64,000 nucleotides of DNA from Rehmannia glutinosa. Its lineage: Eukaryota; Streptophyta; Magnoliopsida; Lamiales; Orobanchaceae. Location: contig JABTTQ020000650.1 of NCBI GenBank assembly GCA_016081115.2, positions 62,001 through 126,000 on the forward strand. Reading direction: 5' to 3'. The translations under genes were made by a program, and so were the position numbers. The notes under the pieces are model-generated. The model worked only from the letters and a program-made list of their open reading frames with translations, was not told where the DNA came from and did not search any database. Shown in pieces: positions 47,774-58,722 of this stretch; the stretch's first letter is position 1; each line of letters opens with the position of its first letter.

Positions 47774-50377
47774 TCAACTCAGCTCAATTAACCCTAGCTC
47801 ATGCTTAAGTTCTTCAAATCTTGATTCACAATGGCTTTGTGAATATGTCATAACTTGTTTATCGGTTGAGATGTATTCAAGGTGATGTCTTTCTTTTTCA
47901 ACATGATCTCTTATGAAATGATATCTCGATATCAATGTGCTTTGTTCTTGAATGCAACACGGGATTTTGAGTGATTGCAATAGAACTTGTGTTATCACAC
48001 ATAATTAGAATCTCTTTTTCTTCAATTTCATAATCTCATTTGTTGTCTCATCCATAAGGCTTGGGCACAATAAGCGCCTTTGACCACTTTACTCGGAACT
48101 TTCAATAGATGTGGCTATTGAATTTTGCTTCTTGCTAAACTTGGAAACCAATCTGTTTGAAGCATTTGACATGTACTGGAAAGTACTCTTCCGTCAACTC
48201 TACATCAAGCATAGTCAGTCCGAATAACCAATAAGCTTGAATCCACCTTCCTTTGGATACCATAGGCCAACTTCTTGGCATCCCTTCAAATATCTTAGGA
48301 TTCTCTTTAGCCGATCATATGGCTTTCTTTTGGAGCGATTGGAATCTTGCACATACACCTACCGCAAAAGTGATGTCCGCCCGCTTTGCACGTTAAATAG
48401 AGCAATGATCCAATAAGTGCTCAGTATCTTGTTTGATCCACAGGCTTGCCATCCGCATCCATATCCATCTTGGTCGATGTATTCATTGGTATTTTCATAG
48501 AAGACTTCTCTTCCATACCAAATTTCTTCATTAAATCTCTCGTATACTTTGTTTGACTTATGAAGGTTCCATCCTTCAATTGTTTAACTTGAAGTCATAG
48601 AAAGAATGTTAGCTCTCCCATCATGCTCATTTCAAATTTTTCTTGCATGAGGTTTGAGAACTTATCACATAGCTCCTTGTTTGTGGATCCAAAATGATAT
48701 CATCCACATATATTTGAACAAGCAAGATACTCTCTCCATCTTGAATTCTCAAGAGTTCGTCCGCTTATCTGTCGGGAATTTAAGATAATGTATCATACCA
48801 TGCTCTAGGTGCCTGTTTTAATCCATATAGAGCTTTCTTGAGCTTGTACACCTTATCTCGAAGTCTTTACGCTCAAATCTTGGAGATTGCTCAACATAGA
48901 CTTCTTCTTCCAACAATCCATTTAAGAATGCACTTTTCACATCCATTTGATATACAATGAAGTTCTTGTGTGCAGCATAGGCAAGAAACATCCTTATTGC
49001 TTCTAATCTTGCAACAGGAGCAAAGGTTTCATCAAAATCTATTCCTTCTTCTTGGCAATACCCTTTGGCTACCAATCTTGCTTTGTTTCTTACCAGTAAC
49101 CTTCTTCATTCATTTTGTTTCTAAAAACCCATTTTGTGCCAATAACATTTTGATGGGTTGGTCTTTGCATCAATTCCCATACTTTGTTCCTTTCAAACCG
49201 ATTGACTCTTCTTGCATGGCTTGAATCAATGTGTATCATCCAATGCTTGGGACACATCTTTTGGCTCTATTTGGGAAATAAAACAAGTGAACATAGCTTC
49301 TTGTTGAGCTCGGATCGGTTCTTACACCATCTCTTACATCTCCAATAACTAGCTCGGTGGATGGTCTCTCACCATCTCACATCTGGTTGGAGTACGTCGA
49401 TTGGATTGATCGTCTTGCGTTTGTGTTGTCTTGAAGCGACTTTCTCATCATCGCTTAGCTGCATTTTCCCATTGTCTTTGAGATTGACTATTTCACCTTC
49501 ATCTTGATTTATTACTCCGAAGACTCCAACATAGGGACTCTTCTGCATAGTTGGCGATTGATTTTTATCAACTAACTCATCAATGTCTTCTCCATTTACA
49601 TTGGGTTCATCAAAACCACATAGATAGACTCTTCTATGACCATAGTCCTCTTGTTCAACACTCTATAGGCTTTACTTTCAGTGAGTATCCCAAAAAGATA
49701 CCTTCATCGGCTTTAGCATCAAAAGACTTTAGATTATCCTTGCCATTGTTGTGGATGAAACATTTGCATCCAAATATTCTAAAGTATGAAATATTTGGCA
49801 ATCTCCTGTCCAAATCTCATAGGGAGTTTTTGTCATTTGTCTATTTATCTTGCATCTATTTTGTTTATAGCATGCGAAGATTGATGGCTTCACCCCAAAA
49901 CCTTTTAAGCAATCGGCTTCGGCTAACATGGTTCTTGCGGCTTCCTTGAGGGTTCTTTCTTCTTCTCTCGCTACTCCATTATGTTGTGGAGTCCTTGCTG
50001 CAGATAATTCATGAGCAATACCATTTTCAACACAATAATCGAGTAATTATCCCATTGACAAACTTAGTCCCTCTATCGGATCTTATCTTTATAATGGTTT
50101 GACTCTTCTCATTTTGAACTCTTTTCATCGGTTGAGGTAACTTCGCAAAGTTTCCTCCTTTTTACACATGAAGATTGTCCATGTGTATCTTGAATAATCA
50201 TCCACCACTACTAGAGTGTATTTCTTCCCACTTATGCTAGCTGGCTCAATGGACAAATAGATCCATATGCAATGTGAGATGCAATATCTTGTTGCGAGAT
50301 GGATGGGCTCTCTTTGAATGATGATTTTATTTGCTTTCCTATCGCATGCATCACAAACACTTTCTTCTTGTACACTT
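47774..50377 (-). pseudogene. Copy C pol, truncated in integrase
   Basis: RNase H (stop near 47774), RT (48600-49225, with KGYCQEEGIDFDETFAPVAR) and integrase with KKYTLVVVDDYSRYTW (about 50190-50240) and the GKQ-type pre-integrase basic segment. The sequence stops at CTTGTACAC, 50375, where copy D's LTR begins. Protease, gag, primer site and 5' LTR of C are not in the window. Confidence 0.8.
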
Positions 50378-53300
50378 TGAGGTCCTAATGGGGTGTGAGT
50401 GTAAGGTTTAGAAGGGGGTTGAATAAACCTTACCAATTTTTTGATTTAGTCCTTTTAAATATTGAGTTAATTATTCACGGCTAAGTCTTGATAGATGACT
50501 AAGTTAGTTAACCAAGCAGAGTTAGCCACTCAATGGACTCGATCGAGGTGTTGATATAATAACTCACCGCTTAGTCTAAAACTTAACTCGATTTTGTGAT
50601 ATGTTTTTTCAGCGGAAGACTTAACACCCTTGAATTTGGTTAAGTTTGTTTTAATACTTGGTTTTAGCACTTAGTTGATTATCAATTGGATAGCAAATTT
50701 ATCAGCAAATATAAATGTAATATCGTAAATTACGAGTCTTTGAAATGTAAATGACACAATAAGTTTTTATAGAGGTTCGAAGATGGGGTAATTCTTCTAA
50801 TCCTCTCTTCTCCAACTACTTTGGAGGAATCCACTAAGTATTGATCAATATACAGAGTGGTTAACAATCCAGATACAAGTCTTGATCACGGTGACTTGAT
50901 CCTTTGGGACTCGATCTGGAGATGCCTTGGTCACACAGTGGCTTCTCATACGACTTCGCTTCTTCACGGGCGGTTGCCTTGCTACTACAACCCACTTGCT
51001 CAAGTTCCTTGGATTTGATCACGAAGCCCTCCAAATAACTTAAGCTGGTTCGACCTTGAACCTTTCTACAATCCTTCGTGGAATGTAGACCCCTTAATTC
51101 TTCAAATGTTTCTCTTCAACTGATTGAGGTCGTCTTTCCTTCACAGGTGAGTGTTGGATTGATTTCCTTCGTAATGTAGGCTTTGAGGATTGATCTTGAA
51201 TGGCTTGAGAGTAATTTAAGTTCTGAGTTCAAATGCTAGCTTGAATGTTTGTGGTTCAGGTCGGTAACCTTCTCTCGAGTGATTCTCGGCCTTTTATAGT
51301 GATCTTTCAAAAAATGCCCATTTGAAGAGATATGCTTATTTTTGAAAGTCACTTGTGGTCGTTGGCTTGTCTTGTTGCAGTTCTTGGAATTGACATTTCC
51401 TCGTATAAATGATCCTTCAACTTTTCAGAGATCGACACGGTGAGAGCTTCTCATTGGTTTATTCCTTTTGCATGCGGGATTGCGTACTTTAAGAAAGGTA
51501 GTATGGAAGTATTACTTGTTTAAGTAATTCTCTTGATTTTCGGGCAACAGATCTCTTTGATTATCTCGACTGATTGCATTTCCTTGCCTTCCCAGGTGAC
51601 TTGAGTCGACTTCCAATCATTGGATGACTCTTTTGTCACTTCAACTTGAGACTTGGCTATCTTGAGTTGACTTGACACTACAACATAAATTATATTAGGT
51701 AACACTCAAAAAATGTTACATAATGGCCATAAAATGTTATTATAGACAATATGTAACACTTTTTTTGCGTTGCACAGACTTGCCTATGCTACCTATAGTC
51801 TAAGGTATCACTTTTATTAGCTTTTAGTCACACTTCTTCTAAGTGTTACATTAAGTTTTCTATTGGTAACACTTTGAAACAATATTTCTAAAGTGTTACA
51901 TATGAATATTATGTAACATTTTTTTGAAACACTTTTTATATTTGTAACATTTTTAAAAAATACTTCTAAGTGTTACATATGAATATTATTTAAGACTTTT
52001 TGTAACACTTTTTTTTTTTGTAGCACTTCGTAGAAATACTATTTTTGTCACTAAGTATATTCGAACCCACAACCTATTATGTACGGAGTGGCAATTTGCC
52101 ACTAAGCTAAGTTTATTCTTATTACAACTTTTGCTTTGTTTTATATATACACATACACACACATATATATTATGTATATATAATATATTTTATATAATAA
52201 AGATTATATTTTATAATATATGTATTAAATTATATTATACATTGTATATATCAAATTTTATATTATATAGCATATAGTTTGAAGATCATATTATATTATA
52301 TATTAAAGGACACGACAAATTAAAAATATCAAAAATATGTAAAATAAATTTATCGATTGATAAATATTCAATCATAAAAATACAAAATATATAAAAATAT
52401 AAAATTAATTTACCAATAGATAAAAAAGTTCTAACAGTAAAAAAATTAAATAATAAAGAAAATAACGAAAAATAATTTACCGATGAAAAAAATTCCTAAG
52501 TAATTACCGACAACATCAATTTTCATTGGTAATTTTTTTAAAAGTAAAAAAGGATAACGATGAATTGGTCCTCGTTATTAAAAATGAAAAATATTAATAA
52601 TAATATAATATATACATGCTCATTTTCCGCTTCGGTATTAAGACGGAATTAATTACCTTTGTAAAAAATAAATATATAAAAGCAAAACTAAAATACTTTG
52701 TAAAAAGAAAACAAAAATTCAGTTAAAAAAAACAGTACATGATGTCTACAATTTTTAGTTTGGTGACAAATTAATTAAATAAATATTTGACATGATTTAA
52801 TAATAGTTATATAATTTTGTATTACTAAAATATAACTTAACAAGTGTTACAATCAATAAAATATAGTGTTGCCAAGAGTCTTCTTAAATAAAGTGATACA
52901 TATTTGCGTTACAAAAGAAATAACCAAAAAATGATACTTAAAAAGTGTTACTTATATAAAAGTGTTACATATAAGCGTTATATATTGATAAAAGTGTTAC
53001 CTATTTGCGTTACAAAAAAATAACAAAAAAGATGATACTTAAAAAGTGTTACTTATATAAAAGTGTTACATATAAGTGTTACATATTGATAAAGTGCTAC
53101 AAAAGTGTTACATAAATATTGTAATATAAAAAGTGTTACAAACATGTGTTACATATGTACCTTATGTAAAAAGTGCTACAAAATTTGTGTTACCTAATGT
53201 CATTTATGTTGTAGTGTGTGATACTTCACTCATTTGCATTTCAATTTGCACCTTGATCGAGTTTTGTCTCTTCTTCCTTGCCACACTCAGTTTGCCTCAC

Positions 53301-53478
53301 AAATGAGTCTTCCTTCTAGTCTCTAGTTGTCTTCTTGCATGTTCGAGGCATATCTAACTTAACTCATTTCGACTAGCCCTATCTATTACAATGCAATTTA
53401 CAACAAAAGTGGGGTGCCAACTTTCTATTCTAAGTTTTACATGGCATTCATCAAAATCTACAAAATAATTTCCCAACA
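50378..53478 (-). repeat. Copy D 3' LTR, split by a CACTA transposon
   Basis: 3,101 bp in total; removing the CACTA element leaves about 1,560 bp, the normal LTR length of the family. The first bases read TGAGGTCC instead of TGTAGGTCC. TATA at 51292-51298. Confidence 0.88.
51676..53216. mobile_element. Non-autonomous CACTA (En/Spm) transposon
   Basis: The left end CACTACAACATAAAT continues TATATTAGGTAACAC. The right end, reverse complemented, is CACTACAACATAAAT then GACATTAGGTAACAC; 28 of 30 bases match. Subterminal copies of AGTGTTACATAT occur many times near both ends, in both orientations, as in CACTA elements where they bind the transposase. The 1,541-bp body is AT-rich and has no transposase ORF. 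The expected 3-bp target duplication is not clean: TGA precedes it, and TGTGA follows it. Confidence 0.88.
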
Positions 53479-53794
53479 ATTTCCTTTTTGATGATGCCAA
53501 AACTTAAAACATTCATACAATACTTAAACAACAAAGATACATACGAGACAAATGTAGAATCACCGAATGTATGCTTAGAATCGATCTTTTATTGATCATA
53601 GCATTCTTGTTCTTTACATAGCTGTTTTACAAAGTGTATCGAGCTTGAACCAAAAGAAAATGTATCGAGCTTAAATGGAACCATTTGTTTTATATCTACA
53701 CAAGTATAGAAATGCAGTTTTATTCGATGTCTACGAAGACTTATATAGAATGTATTTACATAGTAAAATACATGAAAGGGTGGACAACAACACT

Positions 53795-56700
53795 TCATCT
53801 TCTTTCACGCCTCATTCTTTCATCTTCTTGACTCTGTCATCTTCGACCTCTTTCTTCTTCTTCTCATCTTCTTGCCTTCTTTTTCTCATATGCTTTAAGG
53901 CGACTTCATCTCTTCTCGATTTTTCTTGTCTTTCCTCCCATAGCTGAGTTTGTCTCTTATTTTCCTCATCAATTCTCTTCGCATACTCAACATTATTCTT
54001 AGCCACTTGCAGGTTGGCACTTCGTCAAATCAACCCAATAGATCCTCATTTCTTTCCCGGATCTATATACTCAATGTTTTTGGGCGAGATCTGGGTCGAA
54101 ACCTCTTCCTCCACCACCGCTGCTTCTCCCTCGCCTCCGGGCGTGTATTATCTTGGGGTCTTCTTTTTCCCGGTGAGTGACTAGCGGAGTGACCAGCAGA
54201 GTGACCGATGTAGTCTGTGCTGTCGCCTTCTTCTTCACATAGTGTGAGACCTTTTTCCCAAGACAAATCCAGGCTTGAGCCATGGACATGTTTGCGAAGT
54301 AACCTTCGGATGCGAGCGTCTTGAATTCATCAACAGATCTTGGCTCGGTTAAGGCATCGAAATGGCATAAGTGTCTCTATCTCGTTGGAATGCCTCCATG
54401 TTGTTTCGAATGTTCATAACTCGCATCCATCTTTCCTTCCACTTCCTTCATCCCGCTTCAATGCTTTCTCTTTCTCTTTTCGACCCATAGGTCTGCAGAG
54501 TGTTGGAGTGGCGAGTCATCGGGAGTTTTTGATTATATCATTTGTGATAAGACCTTGTTGGGGGTTTTAGCAAACATCAAGGTCACATCTTTCGAACCTT
54601 CCCCTCAATGGATTTTCCTTTCTTCTCTCTTATTACTTCCTCGATGTCTTTCCCTTCACACCAAGTGCGTCCTCCTTCTCAGTTTGAGATCCTTCAAGAC
54701 TTTTAGGTATTCTCTTTCCCCTTTTTGGCATCATTAAAGAAGAGAGGAACCCCTGAAACAAGCTAGCAAACAAGAAGTCTAGTCTGCGATAGCCGAGTTC
54801 GCTTCGAATCTTTTGCGGAGTATCCGCACGGAACTCGGTGCGGGTGGCGTTGGATTCAATCGCTACAAACTTCATCTCGGCCATGAGAAGACTAAATTTT
54901 CGATCCATATTCTCTTCCACGCGCAGGAGCTCATTCTTATTATGTTCACGCAGAACTTTATCTGTGGTGTGAGATTCATGCATTTGTTCGATGTGCTCTT
55001 GCAGTTTTGTCTTTGCATCAACATTTCTCGCCGGAGAGTAGCAACTTGTTGAACAATGTCTGAAATATCGAGCTTGTTCCACACGCATTGTCTGCTCTTT
55101 GTTGCCACCACTCCCGAATCCCGACTATTATGCCTCGCAAATCGCCAGTGAAGGTCGGTACCTCCGGAGAGAAAGGAAATGATTCTACAAAAGGATCATC
55201 ACGGGCAATGGAATCGCTCAATGAAAATTGGAGCTCGTGAAGTCCTTGTGGAGTCGAACTGCTGCGGCTTGGGGAGCTGCGCGGTGGACTGTTTATTTGT
55301 GGTGCATTGTGAAGTTGACCCGCCGAGCCGAGCCTGCCTTGTCTTACGCTTTGCCTCGGTCTCAATTTGGTTTTCCAAGTAAGTTGGTGATCCTCGGCCA
55401 TATCGAGCGTCATCGGACGATGATGAGATTTCCATGTGTGGCTCATCATCAAAATGAATGTTTGGCGAGTAGTCTTACGGTCAAGGCTTACTCGAGGTTG
55501 GAACATCCGCAGGTGAGTCTTTTGGATTGGCAATTGGGGATGACTCAACTTCATCTTCACCTTCGGATCCCCAGAAAGGTTACATCCGGATTATCCGGGA
55601 ATCGTGAAGGGCACTTATCTCCTTCTCGGATGGATCAATGATAGAAGGAGGGATGTTCAGGCTTCATTCTCTTTACCTCGGGAAGTCTCAACCTCCGTTG
55701 GCCTTCATTACCTCCCGTGAGTCTCAAGCTGCGGTGAGGCTGGGACGGTCCCTTCGGCGGTCTCACTGTCTTGGGGTCTTCCGAGGTGGCATTCACTGGG
55801 GTCTCAACTCCATGGATTGCACTTTCATTGCCCAGTGTTAACTCCCGGGCGGTGCCTTCCCGTGCCTCGACCGCATCAGAGTGTCATTGGCCTCTGAGCG
55901 ATTTGGCACCTCCGAGACAGTCTCAATCGCCCGAGCCTCGTTGATGACAACTTGTCTTTGTGTATTCTATTGTTTTTCCTTCTCCACTTCGCCTCCGAGA
56001 TTCGTTGTGGAGTCACCGCAAAGATCCTCCGACCTTCCGCTGCGGTGGAGGAGTTTCACCGGTGGCACACCGGTGAGTGACTTGGAATGGGGTCACTCGT
56101 CTCTAGACTCATTTGTTCCCATTGAGTATTCGGCCCGTTGGGACGGTGGTAAGACACCTTCATTAGGGGTTGGCTCGTGGGCTCCCCACAATCCCGGTTC
56201 ATCGCCAATTCCCTTAATACCTTCCTCCGAATGAGTGGGAAGTGGTGGCGCAAATGAGTGGCAATCCGGCCGCACCACTCCCATAGGATCAACTTCACGG
56301 TGTGATGTGGAAGACTCCCCGGTCCTTCCAACATCCTTTGCTCATGTAGGGCTCGGATTCCCGCATGGCTTGCCGCAACTCCAATTCTTCAGAGCAGCAG
56401 GGGGTCAGTCATCATCATCACTCCCGAGAGAACATCAAACAGAGGATGGGAGTGATCAGTGGTCCCTGTGAACGGGCAGATCTTTGGCCTTCTCACGTGC
56501 TTCTGCGTCCTCGCTGCTTTAGCCCTTTCGTTTTCTTTGCGAATCTGCAATATATTGATACAATTATCCTCGTCAAGGGCTTGCAACATCGTATGTCAAC
56601 CTCAAGAAACTTGAAGAGTTCTTCTTCCTCAGTAATGAACTCTGGACGTTCAAACTGCACTCTGGATAGGCTCAGCTTCCATTTTCTCCACTCTCTCAGA

Positions 56701-58160
56701 CGATCTTGGATGTCCGGATATAATGGAGAATACATGATTACATCGTCCTCATCATTCTCTTGCTTTGGCCTTCGTTTCTAGGGATTAAAGGTAGCAAGCT
56801 TTGGTGCTCCACATATTCAGTGCGTCATTGCGGGAGGGGATACAACCCTGTCAACAAAGCGAGTTTGCTTTCTCGCCTTCTTCTTGTGTCTCAAATTGTT
56901 CGAACTACAATCTGTGTCTTGGTGTGCCTCTGCTGATCGCCTTCACAGACTTGGCCATTTCATCGATCACTTAGGAGACTCTACTTCTCCAGCGGTCTTG
57001 GGTATCTTCTCCGGCTAAGTGGCGAGACTCGGCCGTCTTCTCAAGCTCGGAGAGCTTGGAAATTCTTCTTCTTATCTTTGTTTTTACTAGAGGATGTCGG
57101 CTCCACTTCCTCCGGTTCATTGAAGGTAAATGCCTTCGCGGTTGTCTTAGAGGCAGTTGCCTTTCTTGTTGTGGCGATCCTCCTTTTCTTGATCACTTTG
57201 GAGAAGGGATTAATGGTTCCTTCTCACTCATGGTGCGCAGGGCGGGAGACACGGCTGCGGGGGCAGGTGACTCGGCTGCAGGGGCAGGTGCATATTTCTT
57301 TTTCTTTTTTGCGCAGGGGCGATCTTCTGGGGAGGAGGGGAGCAGTTTGTATCTTTTGGTGGTCAGGTGATTCCCCCTCACTCGTATCAACTCTCTTGGT
57401 GTAAGCTCTCTTCTCGTGCGCCGAGGAGAGGTTTGATTGAAACATCCTCTTGTTAACATGGAACGCCTTTCCATGTCGAAGAGGACTCCTTTACTTCCAT
57501 CACCGCCCAATCACGGGCCGTATCCAGGGAACCTCTAAACGTACCATCCATCCTCCTTGAAGGATTTGTTCCCAACATCGCAGCGGAGTCTGCTGTATAC
57601 AAACTCAACCCAATTCACCTTCTTTTCTTCAAGGATCGCAGGACATTACGATCAATTTAGCCTTTTAGCAATTTGGTCAAAGCCGCCAAATTTGATGTCT
57701 ATGCATTTGGCAACAATGTCCGGCCAATTTGTGGTAGTCTTCTTTCAAAGACTTCTTGTTAGCTGTGTAGACCACTTTAGCAAAGGTCGGTCTTGGCTAC
57801 TTCCTTCCAAGCAAAAGCCAAAGTCAACCTCGGCTTCAAGAATCTCGGACTCCTTGGCAGGCAACAAGCGGTGTTCTCACTCCGCCAAATCCTTGGCAGT
57901 GATGGAACTCCTTACCATGAACGAGAGGAGTTGATGCCCTCATCGTGAACCTCGGCATTCACATAGAAATGCGACCTCTTCCACGTAGGTCATCGGGAAT
58001 TCCAAAGCATCAAAAACGGTTTTAATCCAGATTTTTCGGCTCAAAGAATCTTCTTTACGAGGGTGTCGTCGGACCCCTGTTTAATCATGCCGTCAAAATC
58101 CACAAGAGACCCAGTGTGGATTTGCTTTCCCAACTTCACGAAATCATGAGTAGATGCCAT
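53795..58160 (-). CDS. Copy D additional ORF (broken)
   Basis: ATG at 58160-58158, then MASTHDFVKLGKQIHTGSLV and DFDGMIKQGSDDTLVKKIL in one clean frame; this is the best view of the N-terminus in the window. The conserved block lies at about 57430-57570 in more than one frame. The Ala/Pro linker is at 57230-57300 and the EYAKRIDEENKRQTQLWEER coiled coil at about 53900-54000. About 1,455 codons nominal. Confidence 0.65.
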
Positions 58161-58410
58161 TTCGAGATGTTTTACCGAACGAAATTTGAAAAATGAAGCG
58201 AGGATTGATAGGGTTTTGAAAGAAAATTTTGCTTTTGCCTTCGAGAGAGAGATGATGAACAGTTTTGGTAAAGTGAGAGAGAAAGCGGACAAAATGGTTT
58301 AAGTATGGTTTATGAAAGGACGTGCGGATGGTTTTGAAATTTGATCAAAATCAACGGCTTAGATCTTGCACGCCGATTAACATTTAAGTTTTTGCATTTA
58401 ATGCGGCAAA

Positions 58411-58601
58411 GCATTTATATCCAATCATAAGCTTGGTGTGTAGCTTTTGATCAGACACGCGTCATAATTATCTTTGACGTCATTCTTAAAAACATTCCCG
58501 CTTAGTAAAAACGACCGCGTTTTTGTCACTTTGCTCATAAATGACTCAGCTTACTCCTTAGCTGATTCAATCCTTCTTCTCTCTATTCTCCTTGTGACTC
58601 A
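58411..58601 (-). promoter_or_regulatory. Promoter-like block before the additional ORF, copy D
   Basis: GGATATAAATGC on the - strand (58411-58422) next to an inverted CCAAT, TGACGTCA at 58475-58482, TTCCCGC near 58495, and TGACTCA at 58542-58548 and 58595-58601. Many AGCTGA/TCAGCT words follow up to the pol stop. It has the cleanest set of sites among the four copies. Confidence 0.5.
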
Positions 58602-58722
58602 GCTGTCAGCTAACTCAGTATCAGCTGACTTTCCGATACGGCTGATTTACCTAGCTGAATTAAGAGTTCAGCTCTTTTTCCTCTTTTCGTGTTTCATCTC
58701 TTTTCTTTGAGTCTTCTGAGTG

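Larger units (their letters stand above)
28446..50377 (-). mobile_element. Elements B and C: tandem LTR-internal-LTR-internal copy of the 14-kb family
   Basis: LTRs lie at 28446-29924 and 40762-42301. A full internal region (B, 29925-40761) fills the gap. The second LTR is followed directly by another polypurine tract and internal region (C, 42302-50377). B and C share features that A and D lack, for example GTGTGAGTAAGG at the LTR start and very similar additional-ORF sequence. They are thus of one subfamily. One LTR serving both internal regions is the signature of unequal recombination between LTRs. C stops in its integrase at 50377, where copy D begins. The left border interrupts element E's gag. 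Confidence 0.75.
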
